Below are positions 26,652 through 35,208 of a stretch of DNA of 64,000 nt, piece after piece. How positions within the stretch are numbered: position 1 is the stretch's first letter; each line of letters starts with the position of its first letter. The stretch spans positions 62,001-126,000 of the forward strand of contig NZ_JACXBU010000005.1 of assembly GCF_014700075.1 (NCBI RefSeq), written 5' to 3'. The DNA comes from Pseudomonas sp. JM0905a (GTDB lineage Bacteria; Pseudomonadota; Gammaproteobacteria; Pseudomonadales; Pseudomonadaceae). Both the position numbers and the translations under genes were made by a program. The notes beneath the pieces were generated by a model. That model had not been told where the DNA came from. It saw only the letters and a list, made by a program, of their open reading frames with translations, and made no database searches.

Positions 26652-28788
26652 GGAGGCCCCAGCGGACAACATCCTGCTGGTGGTGGACGACCGCCAGGAA
26701 AACCTCGCTGCCATGGAGGCGCTGCTGGACGACGGCGAATGGCAGGTGCGCACCGTCGACTCAGGCGAAGCCGCGTTGAAATGCCTGCTCGAAGAAGAGG
26801 TCGGTCTGGTCCTGCTGGACGTGCAGATGCCACGCATGGACGGCTTCGAAGTGGCCCGGCTGATGCGCAGCAGTCCGCTGACCCGCTTCACGCCGATCAT
26901 CTTCATCTCTGCCATCGCCCACACCCAGGACGCCGTGCTGCGCGGCTATACCTCCGGAGCGGTGGACTTCATCCTCAAACCCTTCGACCCCCAGGTGTTG
27001 CGCCACAAGATTCAGTCCCTGCTGGCCCACGAACGCAACCGACGCGACCTGCTGCAACTCAGCCAGCAACTGGACAGCGCCCGCGCCTTCAACGCTTCGG
27101 TGTTGGAGAACGCCGCCGAAGGCATCCTGGTGGTTGGCGAAGACGGCCTCATCAGCTTCGCCAACCCGGCCATGGCGCAGATGCTCCAGGGCTCGGTGGA
27201 GGATCTGGAAGGCCGGCCGCTGCTGAGCCTGATCGCCCATCCGGAGACGGGCAGTGAGTGGAAGTTCTCGGACTTCTACCGCCACTGGAAACAGAACGAG
27301 ACCTACCGCCTGCACGACGCCAGCCTCAAGACCATGAGTGGGGAATGCCTGCCGGTGGCGCTGTCGTCGTCGCCGCTGCCGCGTCTGCAGCGCTCCATGG
27401 TGGTCATCGCCCTGGACATGTCGGTGGTGCGCCAGTTGCACGCGCAGCTCGAATCCCAGGCCATCACCGATGCGCTTACCGGGCTGCTCAACCGCCGTGG
27501 TTTCCACCAGGCGCTGGAGGCTTCGCTCGCGCGCATCGAGCGCAACGGCAAGCGCATGGCGGTGCTCTACCTGGACCTGGACGGTTTCAAGCTGATCAAC
27601 GATTCCCTCGGCCATGAGGCCGGAGACCGCGTGCTGCGGCGGGTGGCGGAGCAGTTGAAGAATTGCCTGCGCCCCTACGACATCCTGGCGCGCATGGGCG
27701 GCGACGAGTTCACTGCGCTGCTGGACACCCTTGACCATCCCGAGGATGCCGCGCGGGTGGCAGAGAAACTCATCGAACTGGTCTCGGTCCGGCATCGCAT
27801 CGAGGGCATCGACGTCACCCTCGGCGCCAGCGTCGGCATCGCTTGCTTCCCCGAATGCGGGCAGAGCGTGGACGGCCTGTTGCGCGCGGCGGATATCGCC
27901 ATGTACGAGGCCAAGCGCGCCGGTCGCCAGCAGTACCGCTTCTACTCGCCGGAGATGAATGGCCGCGCCCGTTCGCGGCTGATGCTGGAAGAAAGCCTGC
28001 GCAACGCCATCGAGCAGAACGATTTCCACCTCGTCTACCAGCCGCAGATCCACATCGAGACCGGCCGCCTGCGCGGGTTCGAGGCGCTGCTGCGCTGGGA
28101 GCACCGGGTGGCCGGCACCGTGGCGCCCAACGTGTTCATACCGTTGCTGGAGGAAACCCGCCTGATCAACCGCCTGGGTGATTGGGTGCTGCGCGAGGGC
28201 GCCAGCCAGTGCAGTACCTGGCAGTCGTCCTTTGGCGACGACCTGGTGGTGAGTCTGAACGTCAGCCCGGTGCAATTCGGCATGCCGCAGCTGGTGGATG
28301 ACCTGCGGCGGGTGCTGGGTGAGTTCAGGCTGCGGCCCGCTCAGCTGGAAGTGGAGGTCACCGAAAGCGCGCTGATGCAGGACCTGGAAATGACCCGCGA
28401 ACAGTTGCGGCAACTGCGCGCCCTTGGGGTACGCATCGCTATCGACGACTTCGGTACCGGTTATTCGTCCCTCGCGTACCTGCGTCACTTCGAGCTGGAT
28501 ACCCTGAAGATCGACCGCCTGTTCATCTCCAGCATGCTGGAGTCGCGGCGCGATGCTGCGGTGGTCAGCACCATCATCGACCTCAGCCGCCACCTGGGCC
28601 TGGAAGTGATTGCCGAAGGGGTAGAAACCATGGCCCAGCGTGACTGGCTGCTGGAGCATGGATGCACCTTCATGCAGGGCTTCCTGGTGGCGCCGGGGCT
28701 GCCGGTGGCCCGGGCCGAGGCCTTCCCCAGGGTGGTGGACTGGCGTGCCCTGCAGGAGGGTGTCGATAGCCTCACCCCCTCGCCCTGA
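26632..28788 (+). CDS. Response regulator with PAS, GGDEF and EAL domains
   Basis: 718 residues: REC with phospho-acceptor Asp63 (LLDVQMPRMDG), PAS about 160-275, GGDEF about 280-440 and EAL about 460-705. GGDEF is intact at 356-360 and is preceded by RPYD at the I-site spacing. EAL keeps EALLRW (484-489), DDFGTGYSSL and EGVET, so both c-di-GMP synthesis and hydrolysis appear possible; direction cannot be inferred. ATG 26632 lies inside the kinase gene end (20-base overlap), with GGAGG upstream. It is likely phosphorylated by the kinase at 22923-26651. Confidence 0.92.
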   Translation: MAHLQLKEAPADNILLVVDDRQENLAAMEALLDDGEWQVRTVDSGEAALKCLLEEEVGLVLLDVQMPRMDGFEVARLMRSSPLTRFTPIIFISAIAHTQDAVLRGYTSGAVDFILKPFDPQVLRHKIQSLLAHERNRRDLLQLSQQLDSARAFNASVLENAAEGILVVGEDGLISFANPAMAQMLQGSVEDLEGRPLLSLIAHPETGSEWKFSDFYRHWKQNETYRLHDASLKTMSGECLPVALSSSPLPRLQRSMVVIALDMSVVRQLHAQLESQAITDALTGLLNRRGFHQALEASLARIERNGKRMAVLYLDLDGFKLINDSLGHEAGDRVLRRVAEQLKNCLRPYDILARMGGDEFTALLDTLDHPEDAARVAEKLIELVSVRHRIEGIDVTLGASVGIACFPECGQSVDGLLRAADIAMYEAKRAGRQQYRFYSPEMNGRARSRLMLEESLRNAIEQNDFHLVYQPQIHIETGRLRGFEALLRWEHRVAGTVAPNVFIPLLEETRLINRLGDWVLREGASQCSTWQSSFGDDLVVSLNVSPVQFGMPQLVDDLRRVLGEFRLRPAQLEVEVTESALMQDLEMTREQLRQLRALGVRIAIDDFGTGYSSLAYLRHFELDTLKIDRLFISSMLESRRDAAVVSTIIDLSRHLGLEVIAEGVETMAQRDWLLEHGCTFMQGFLVAPGLPVARAEAFPRVVDWRALQEGVDSLTPSP

Positions 28789-28889
28789 CCGGGCGGGGGC
28801 CATCGCGCAGACCAGAATCGACAGGCCTACACTTCACCTGTCGGGGCATCCGGGATCAGGTCCCCGGCCAATCGCGATAAGGAGGCTCC

Positions 28890-29204
28890 ATGTACTGCTT
28901 TGTTGTGGCGTACCCCAATGCACCGGGCGCCAAGTTCGACTTCACCTACTACTGCGAGGAACACATCCCACTCCTGTCCCGCCTGATCGGCGAAAACCTG
29001 GTGAAAGTCGAAGTGCGCAAGGGATTGGCCGCAGTGGATGGCGCGGTGGCGCCCTTCATCTGCATAGCCAATATCTGGGTACTGTCGGTGGAGGAATTGC
29101 GCAGCACGCTGGAACTGAACGGCGACGAGATAAGCGCCGATATCCCCAACTACACCAACCTGGCGCCGTTGCTCCAGGTGGATGAGGTGTTACAGACCGC
29201 ATAG
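28890..29204 (+). CDS. EthD family protein
   Basis: 104 residues. Sequence KFDFTYYCEEHIPLLSRLIGE, broken here into its recognisable FDFTYY.EEH core, is the ferredoxin-like EthD (dimeric alpha-beta barrel) pattern with the conserved Tyr and His residues. It is a small cytosolic protein, linked in some species to ethyl tert-butyl ether degradation, but in Pseudomonas the role is unknown. AGGAGG lies 5-9 bases upstream of the ATG. It is followed by a terminator. Confidence 0.8.
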   Translation: MYCFVVAYPNAPGAKFDFTYYCEEHIPLLSRLIGENLVKVEVRKGLAAVDGAVAPFICIANIWVLSVEELRSTLELNGDEISADIPNYTNLAPLLQVDEVLQTA

Positions 29205-29216
29205 GCGTGTAAAAGA

Positions 29217-29244
29217 AAAAGCCCGCCAATCGGCGGGCTTTTCG
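29217..29244. terminator. Bidirectional terminator
   Basis: aaaagcccgcc/ggcgggctttt hairpin, 12 bases after EthD and 9 bases before the end of the convergent acyltransferase gene. Confidence 0.88.
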
Positions 29245-29253
29245 TATCCGGCA

Positions 29254-30159
29254 TCAGACCGGCGGGAATTGCTGGTGCAGCTTTGCCAGCTGGGCGTCCT
29301 TGGCTTCCCACAGGCGGTTGACCCATTGCTGGAAGGCCAGGCGGTACTGCTCGTCCTGGTCGTAGTTCTTGCCGATGAATTCGCGGGGGATATCCAGCTT
29401 CTCGATGCGCACAACGACCTGACGCAGGCGACCGGCCAGCAGGGTCCAGAAGCTCGGGTTGCCATCGGGATAGTGGATGGTGACATTGACCAGCGAATGC
29501 AGTTGCTCACCCATGGCGTCCAGCACGAAGGCGATACCGCCGGCCTTGGGCTTGAGCAGGTACTGGAAGGGCGAACCCTGTTGATCGTGCTTGGCGCGGG
29601 TGAAGCGGGTGCCTTCGAGGAAATTGAAGATACCCACCGGGTTGTCACGGAACTTGGCGCAGGTGCGGCGGGTGGTTTCCAGGTCCTTGCCTTTCTTCTC
29701 CGGGTGCTTGGCCAGGTAGGCTTTGGAGTAGCGCTTCATGAACGGGAAATCCAGCGCCCACCAGCACAGGCCGATCACCGGGACCCAGATCAGCTCCTGC
29801 TTGAGGAAGAAACGCAGCAGGCGGATGCGGCGGTTGAACAGGTGCTGCAGCACCAGGATATCCACCCAGCTCTGGTGATTGCTGGTGACCAGGTAGCTGT
29901 GCTGGTAATCCAGCCCGGCCAGGCCGTCGACGTCCCAACGGGTGTCGCGCACCAGGCGCATCCACGCCTTGTTGCAGCTGATCCAGCCTTCGGCGATGAA
30001 GCTCGCGGCCCAGTTCAGCACGCCCTTCGTGGCGCGGAACGGCAGCAGCAGTTTCAGCGCCGTGATGGCGAACAGCGGCATGCACCAGAACAGGGTGTTG
30101 AGGGCCAGCAGGACAGCCGCCAGGGCACCGAGCAGGGGAGAGGGGATAAAGCTGAGCAT
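29254..30159 (-). CDS. 1-acyl-glycerol-phosphate-type acyltransferase (YihG-like)
   Basis: 301 residues. One long N-terminal hydrophobic stretch (about 7-37) precedes the catalytic HX4D motif NHQSWVD (about residues 92-98) and FLEGTRFT (about 169-176, block III). This places it in the PlsC/LPLAT superfamily, and the layout with the long second half resembles E. coli YihG, a membrane 1-acylglycerol-3-phosphate acyltransferase. The acyl-donor preference is unknown. ATG at 30159 has no strong ribosome-binding site. Confidence 0.85.
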   Translation of the reverse strand: MLSFIPSPLLGALAAVLLALNTLFWCMPLFAITALKLLLPFRATKGVLNWAASFIAEGWISCNKAWMRLVRDTRWDVDGLAGLDYQHSYLVTSNHQSWVDILVLQHLFNRRIRLLRFFLKQELIWVPVIGLCWWALDFPFMKRYSKAYLAKHPEKKGKDLETTRRTCAKFRDNPVGIFNFLEGTRFTRAKHDQQGSPFQYLLKPKAGGIAFVLDAMGEQLHSLVNVTIHYPDGNPSFWTLLAGRLRQVVVRIEKLDIPREFIGKNYDQDEQYRLAFQQWVNRLWEAKDAQLAKLHQQFPPV

Positions 30160-30330
30160 GAAAGGGATGGAGCCTCACCGTGGGGTGGTCATGGCCACCT
30201 CGTTATGGACGGGCCCGCTGCATTCCCTGACTGCGGGCAGAATGGTGGCAAAGGTTAACGGTTGTTCACTCAACTGCAAGCGCGAAGGGTGACCGGGTGG
30301 TCGGGAGCGAGGCTGATTCGGTGGCTCTGT

Positions 30331-30428
30331 TGTAGGGGCGAATTCATTCGCCAAGGGCTGCGCAGCAGCCCCGGTCGAGTCAGGCGGGCAGACCTTCGGC
30401 CTGCTTGGCGAATGAATTCGCCCCTACA
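30331..30428. repeat. REP pair, 22-base perfect inverted arms
   Basis: tgtaggggcgaattcattcg (arm 30331-30352) is mirrored perfectly at 30407-30428. The 54-base middle differs between copies but includes the conserved gcagaccttcggcctgcttg on the right side. Comparable pairs lie at 49047-49144 and 54443-54541. It lies in the 292-base space between the acyltransferase and the end of pta. Confidence 0.8.
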
Positions 30429-30451
30429 AAGAAGCTCAGCGCCCGCCGTGG

Positions 30452-32488
30452 CTAGGCTTCGCTCCCACACGCCGCCTGTATCGCCGTCAACGCGATGGTG
30501 TGGATGATGTCGTCCACCAGGACATTGCGCGGCAGGTCGTTCACCGGTTTGCGCAGGCCTTGCAGCATCAGGCCGCCGCTCACCACGGGGTGGCTCTGCT
30601 GCGCGTCCTTGTAGGCGGCATCGCCGGTGGCGAGGTCGGGGAAGACGAATACCGTGGTGCTGCCCTCGCGGGTGGCGGCGGACCAGGGCAGGGGGCCTTC
30701 GATGGTCAGCTCGGGGCGCGCGGCGCGGGCCAGGCGGGCGGCTTCGCGGACCTTGGCCAGCGCGGCTTCATCGAGCGAATCGCAGATCATCGCCACGCGC
30801 GGCACGATGCCGAGGGCCTCGGCCGAATCCGCGCTCTGCAGGGCGATTTCCGCCAGGTCGCTGGCATCGGGCTCGGGGTTCACCGCGCAGTCGCCGTAGA
30901 CCACCACCTGTTCCGGCAACAGCATCAGGTAGACGGAGGAGGCGATGCGGTAGCCGGGCGCCGACTTGATCAGTTGCAGCGCAGGACGGATGGTGTTGGC
31001 GGTGGGGTGGATGGCGCCGGACACCAGACCGTCCACCTCATCCAGCGCCAGCATCATGGTGCCCAGCACGACGTTGTCTTCCAGCTGGGCGGTGGCCATC
31101 GGCGCGTTCAGGCTCTTGTTCTGCCGAAGGTCCACCATGGGCTGCACGTAGCGTTCACGGACAAGTTCCGGATCGAGGATTTCCAGGCCTTCGGGCAAAT
31201 CGATGCCATGGGCGCGGGCTACCGCGTGCACGTCCTCCGGCCGGGCCAGCAGTACGCAATGGGCGATGCCACGAGCTTGGCAGGCGGCGGCTGCCTGCAC
31301 GGTGCGCGGCTCGCTGCCTTCGGGCAGGACGATGCGCTTGCCGGCGAGCTGCGCCTGCTGGATCAGGCGATGGCGGAAGGCTGGTGGCGACAGGCGCTGG
31401 CTCGCGCTGGGGGCGCCACACCGGGCGCGCAGCCAGTTGAGGTCCAGGTTGCGGGCGACGAATTCGGTGACCTTCTCCGCGCGCTCGCGGTCGTCCACCG
31501 GGATTTCCTTGTTCATCCGGTTCAGGTTGGTCGCCGTGTCGTAGGTGCCGGTGGCCACGCCCAGTACCGGCAGGCCGCCTTGCAGGGCGCCACGGCAGAG
31601 TTCCAGGGTGCGCGGGTCGGGCTGGATGTCACTGGAAAGCAGCAGGCCGGCGAGCGGTACACCGTTCATGGCGGCGAGGCTGGCGGCAAGAATGATGTCG
31701 TCGCGGTCGCCCGGCGTCACCACCAGTACACCCGGCTTGAGCTGCTGCACGGTGTTGGGCACGGTGCGTGCGCAGACCACGATCTTCTGCACCCGGCGCT
31801 GGTCGTAATCGCCGGCGTTGATGACCTGCGCCTGCAGCAATTCGGCGACGTCGCGGGTACGCGGTGCGTTCAGCTCATCCAGCCAGGGCACACTGCCGAG
31901 CAGGCGGAAGTCGTCGCCGCGCAGAAGGGGCGACTGGTCCTTGAGGCGGCGGGTGAACTCTTCGTCGCGCACCTTGTTGAGGATCACCCCGAGTACCTTC
32001 GGGTCGCGCGGGCCGCCGAATTGCTGGGCCTGGATCTCCAAGCGGTCGGACAGTTCGGAAAGGCTTTCATCTTCCGGCGCCGACACCAGGATCACATCGG
32101 CGTCGAGGCTCTTGGACAGGTGGAAGTTGATCCGCGCGGCGTAGCTGGCATGGCGGGTCGGCACCATGCCTTCGACGATCACCACGTCCTTGCCTTCGGC
32201 CGCCAGGTGGAACAGGCCGGTGATCTCATCCAGCAGTTCTTCCAGTTGGCCGTCGGCGAGCATCCGCTCGACGTGGGACTGGGACAGCGGCATCGGGGGC
32301 TTCAGGCCGTGGGTGCGTGCCACCAGTTCGGTGGAGCGTTCGGGGCCGAGGTCGCCGGGGTGTGGCTGGGCCACGGGCTTGAGGAAGCCGACCTGCAGGC
32401 CAGCCAGCTCCAGGGCGCGCACCAGGCCCAGGCTGGTGGAGGTGAGGCCGACGCCGAAACCGGTCGGGGCGATGAAAAAGCAGTGCAT
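30452..32488 (-). CDS. pta: Phosphate acetyltransferase homologue with altered active-site regions
   Basis: 678 residues. N-terminal P-loop-like DRTGG-type domain (IAPTGFGVGLTSTSLG) and a C-terminal phosphotransacylase domain are both present. Compared with my recollection of E. coli Pta, the Gly-rich YSTGTSG loop after RVAM is replaced by CDSLDEA, and about 17 residues (the KAPNSPVAGR block) are absent after GPL, where PWSAATREGS now stands. The GPMLQG motif is SGGLMLQG. The Arg and Asp of ND-P-R-N-V-L-V-DD are retained. ATG 32488 follows AAGGAG; the longer frame overlaps ackA. It is cotranscribed with ackA 22 bases upstream. Retention of full frame and ribosome-binding sites suggests a functional, perhaps altered, protein. 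Confidence 0.85.
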   Translation of the reverse strand: MHCFFIAPTGFGVGLTSTSLGLVRALELAGLQVGFLKPVAQPHPGDLGPERSTELVARTHGLKPPMPLSQSHVERMLADGQLEELLDEITGLFHLAAEGKDVVIVEGMVPTRHASYAARINFHLSKSLDADVILVSAPEDESLSELSDRLEIQAQQFGGPRDPKVLGVILNKVRDEEFTRRLKDQSPLLRGDDFRLLGSVPWLDELNAPRTRDVAELLQAQVINAGDYDQRRVQKIVVCARTVPNTVQQLKPGVLVVTPGDRDDIILAASLAAMNGVPLAGLLLSSDIQPDPRTLELCRGALQGGLPVLGVATGTYDTATNLNRMNKEIPVDDRERAEKVTEFVARNLDLNWLRARCGAPSASQRLSPPAFRHRLIQQAQLAGKRIVLPEGSEPRTVQAAAACQARGIAHCVLLARPEDVHAVARAHGIDLPEGLEILDPELVRERYVQPMVDLRQNKSLNAPMATAQLEDNVVLGTMMLALDEVDGLVSGAIHPTANTIRPALQLIKSAPGYRIASSVYLMLLPEQVVVYGDCAVNPEPDASDLAEIALQSADSAEALGIVPRVAMICDSLDEAALAKVREAARLARAARPELTIEGPLPWSAATREGSTTVFVFPDLATGDAAYKDAQQSHPVVSGGLMLQGLRKPVNDLPRNVLVDDIIHTIALTAIQAACGSEA

Positions 32489-32510
32489 GGTGCTCCTTGG
32501 CAAAGGCGGT

Positions 32511-33677
32511 TCAGGCAAGCAGGGCCAGGGTGTCGAGGGCGATCTGGCGTTCTTCGTTGGTCGGCACCACCAGCACGCGCGGATGGCCGCGCTTGTGGAT
32601 GGGGCCGGCGACGCCACGCACGCAGCGTGCGTTGGCTTCGCGGTCGATGGCCAGGTTGAGCAGCTTCAGGTGATCCACCGTCCGGCTGCGCACAAGGGGT
32701 GAATTCTCGCCGATCTCGCCGGTGAAGATCAGCCCATCCAGCTGTGGCAGCGCACAACCCACGGCGGCCAGGGTCCTGGCCAGGCGGTAGCAGAAGACTT
32801 CGATGGCCAAGGTGGCGCCGGCGTGGCCCTGGTCGCGGGCCTGTTCCAGGCTGCGCATGTCGCCGGCCAGTTCCGAGAGGCCGAGCAGGCCGCTTTCCTG
32901 GCGAAGCACCTGGTCGATTTTCTCCAGGCTCCAGCCGAGGCTGCGGTGCAGCTGGGTGTAGAGGTGCGGGTCGATGTCGCCGCTGCGCCTCGCCATCACC
33001 AGGTTCATGCTGGCGTCGCGGCTCTGGCCGTTGACGATGGCGCAGGTGGAACAGTGCTCGCCCAGATGGGCGGAGAGCCAGCAGCTGTCACCGAGGGAAA
33101 GCCCGGCCAGTTCGGCAGCACGGCGGCTGACATAGCGGTGGCTGTTACCGTGGAAGGCATAGCGGCGCAGGCCGTGGTCGCGGTAGACGATGTCCGGCAG
33201 GGCGAGGCGGTAGACGTGCTCGGGCATGCTCTGGTGGAAGGCCGTGTCGAACACTGCGACATGGGGCAGGTTCGGCAGCAGGTGCATGGCGGCGTCGATG
33301 CCCACCAGGCTGGCCGGCATCTGCTGCGGCGCCAACGGGACCAGGGCCTGCAGGCGGCGGACCACCTGGGCGTCCACCCGGCAGGCGGAGGTGAACAGCT
33401 CGCCGCCATGCAGCACGTGATGGCCGACGCCGTGCAGCTTGCCGCCGGCGGCGCCCTGCACGATGGGCAGCAGCTGCGACAGCGCGGCGCGGTGGTCGGC
33501 GTTGGGGATCATCAGGCTGTCCTTGTCGCCGCCGCGCTGCCAGCGCAATTCCGCGTCGCGGCTGCCGAGTCCGTCGGCCATGCCGTGGAGGATGAACTGG
33601 CTGTGGGCTTCGTTGACCAGGGCGAAGCGCAACGACGTCTTGCGCGCGTGGATCACCAGGATGTTGCGTGCGGGCAT
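32511..33677 (-). CDS. ackA: Acetate kinase homologue with replaced catalytic residues
   Basis: 388 residues, full length for acetate kinase. The fold markers remain: [24 protein letters not shown] and TNEERQIA. Key catalytic segments differ: the N-x-G-S-S-S phosphate loop reads [10 protein letters not shown], the Arg of HRVVHGG is His (HHVLHGG), HLGNGxS is HLGEHCS, about six residues of SMGLTPLEG are missing ([14 protein letters not shown]), and FTGGIGEN is FTGEIGEN. Acetyl-phosphate formation therefore seems unlikely in the usual way. The ATG overlaps the upstream DUF3565 stop by one base and follows GAGGAA. Acyl-kinase activity on another substrate, or a regulatory role, is possible. Confidence 0.85.
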   Translation of the reverse strand: MPARNILVIHARKTSLRFALVNEAHSQFILHGMADGLGSRDAELRWQRGGDKDSLMIPNADHRAALSQLLPIVQGAAGGKLHGVGHHVLHGGELFTSACRVDAQVVRRLQALVPLAPQQMPASLVGIDAAMHLLPNLPHVAVFDTAFHQSMPEHVYRLALPDIVYRDHGLRRYAFHGNSHRYVSRRAAELAGLSLGDSCWLSAHLGEHCSTCAIVNGQSRDASMNLVMARRSGDIDPHLYTQLHRSLGWSLEKIDQVLRQESGLLGLSELAGDMRSLEQARDQGHAGATLAIEVFCYRLARTLAAVGCALPQLDGLIFTGEIGENSPLVRSRTVDHLKLLNLAIDREANARCVRGVAGPIHKRGHPRVLVVPTNEERQIALDTLALLA

Positions 33678-33952
33678 CAGGTTTCCTCAGTGGACTCGGG
33701 CGCCAGGCCCTGGGCGCACCAGCCGCAGGGGAACAGGCGACCCAACTGGGCGGCGCGCAGTTCGGGGTCGAGCACCCAGGTGCGTGACTGCCAGGGCGGC
33801 TGGTGCCGCAAGTGCTGAGTATGGCCGCAGGAAAGCACCGCCACCCAGTGACCGTCTTCGTCTTGCCTGTAGCCGACGAGCCGGGGCCGCCCGTCAGCGT
33901 TCGGGTCGCAATCGACCGGCCGCGCGGTTAAACTTGCGCTTTCATCATTCAT
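33677..33952 (-). CDS. DUF3565 domain protein
   Basis: 91 residues, hydrophilic, with a C-G-H motif ([16 protein letters not shown]) and a C-terminal CGWC pair. Four cysteine/histidine sites could bind zinc, as in DUF3565 members. I cannot assign a reaction. Its TGA overlaps the ackA ATG in TGATG, so it is the first gene of a DUF3565-ackA-pta unit. It is divergent from slyD with 18 bases between start codons. Confidence 0.8.
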   Translation of the reverse strand: MNDESASLTARPVDCDPNADGRPRLVGYRQDEDGHWVAVLSCGHTQHLRHQPPWQSRTWVLDPELRAAQLGRLFPCGWCAQGLAPESTEET

Positions 33953-33970
33953 TCCAGAAGGTCTCGCACC

Positions 33971-34456
33971 ATGCTGATCGCCGCCAACAAGGCCGTGTCC
34001 ATCGACTATACCCTTACCAACGACGCCGGTGAGGTGATCGACAGTTCCGCCGGCGGCGCCCCGCTGGTGTACCTGCACGGCGCCGGCAACATCATCGCTG
34101 GCCTGGAGCGCGCTCTGGAAGGCAAGCAGGTGGGTGACGAGCTGAACGTTGCCGTTGAGCCTGAAGACGCCTACGGCGAGTACAGCGCCGAGCTGGTTGC
34201 CACCCTGGACCGCGCCATGTTCGAAGGCGTCGACCAACTGGAAGTCGGCATGCAGTTCCACGCTTCCGGCCCGGACGGCAGCATGCAGATCGTGACCATC
34301 CGCGACATCGACGGCGACGACGTCACCGTTGACGGCAACCACCCGCTGGCTGGCCAGCGCCTGAACTTCAAGGTCAAGGTCGTCACCGTGCGTGACGCCA
34401 GCGACGAAGAGATCGCCCACGGCCACATCCACGGCGAAGGTGGTCATCACCACTGA
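33971..34456 (+). CDS. slyD: FKBP-type peptidyl-prolyl isomerase SlyD
   Basis: 161 residues. The FKBP core (AVSIDYTLTNDAGEVIDSS) is interrupted by an IF-type insertion (AVEPEDAYGEY onward), and the tail is His-rich (GHIHGEGGHHH), typical of SlyD, which handles nickel and acts as a chaperone and isomerase. The C-terminus is shorter than in E. coli SlyD. It is divergent from DUF3565 and followed by a strong terminator. Confidence 0.93.
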   Translation: MLIAANKAVSIDYTLTNDAGEVIDSSAGGAPLVYLHGAGNIIAGLERALEGKQVGDELNVAVEPEDAYGEYSAELVATLDRAMFEGVDQLEVGMQFHASGPDGSMQIVTIRDIDGDDVTVDGNHPLAGQRLNFKVKVVTVRDASDEEIAHGHIHGEGGHHH

Positions 34457-34517
34457 CCGATCGTCCGCGACTGTCGACCCGGCAAATCGCGATTCGGCTG
34501 CTAAGCTGAAAAAACGG

Positions 34518-34544
34518 AAAAGGCGCCCCGGGGCGCCTTTTTTG
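34518..34544 (+). terminator. Terminator after slyD
   Basis: aaaaggcgcccc/ggggcgcctttttt, a long perfect stem and a T6 tract, 60 bases after the slyD stop. Confidence 0.9.
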
Positions 34545-34582
34545 TCTGCTGTGAAATCCCTGAGATTTTCGAGGAGTCAGTC

Positions 34583-35065
34583 ATGAGTGCGTTCCACGAC
34601 CTCAATTTGCGCGCGCTCGACGGTCAGGACCTGCCGTTGGCGCCATACAAGGGCCAGGTGGTGCTGGTGGTGAACGTCGCCTCCAAGTGCGGCCTGACCC
34701 CACAGTACGCCGGGCTGGAAAAGCTCTACCAGCAATACCGCGACAAGGGCTTCACCGTGCTCGGCCTTCCCTGCAACCAGTTCGCCGGGCAGGAGCCGGG
34801 CAGCGAGGAAGAGATCCGCGAGTTCTGCAGCCTGAACTATGGCGTGACCTTCCCCCTGGGCAGCAAGATCGAGGTCAACGGCTCGGCACGCCACCCGCTG
34901 TACCGCCTGCTGGCAGGCGAGGGTGCCGAGTTCCCCGGCGAGATCACCTGGAACTTCGAGAAGTTCCTCGTTGGCAAGGACGGTCGCGTACTGGCGCGCT
35001 TCTCGCCGCGCACCGCACCGGACGATCCCGCGCTGATCCAGGCCGTCGAAAAGGCCCTGGCCTGA
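34583..35065 (+). CDS. Glutathione peroxidase (Cys type)
   Basis: 160 residues. The peroxidatic Cys36 lies in NVASKCGLTPQY; LPCNQFAGQEPG and WNFEKFLV give the Gln and Trp of the catalytic set. Cysteine replaces selenocysteine, as in most bacteria, and the resolving arrangement resembles BtuE/Gpx5-type thioredoxin-dependent peroxidases. It reduces hydroperoxides in the cytosol. It has GGAG upstream and lies between slyD and a TetR gene, with the terminators separating it from slyD. Confidence 0.93.
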   Translation: MSAFHDLNLRALDGQDLPLAPYKGQVVLVVNVASKCGLTPQYAGLEKLYQQYRDKGFTVLGLPCNQFAGQEPGSEEEIREFCSLNYGVTFPLGSKIEVNGSARHPLYRLLAGEGAEFPGEITWNFEKFLVGKDGRVLARFSPRTAPDDPALIQAVEKALA

Positions 35066-35180
35066 TTCACCTTCCTCACTCATGGCGACCGGGGCGAAAG
35101 GACGCGCCCCGAGCTCTCCCGCTCCGAATCCTTCCTTTCCTGTAATCGCCAATCACGCTGATCAATAGTGCTGGGCAGGG

Positions 35181-35199
35181 CGAGACGACCGGTCATATG
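35181..35199. promoter_or_regulatory. Duplicated operator, copy 1 (TetR/NemR-type)
   Basis: cgagacgaccggtcatatg is repeated exactly at 35819-35837. The core gaccggtc is palindromic, as in NemR-type sites. Copy 1 lies immediately before the TetR gene and covers the ATG at 35197, which argues for autoregulation and for the next ATG as the real start. Confidence 0.75.
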
Positions 35200-35208
35200 C
35201 TCGCCGCC

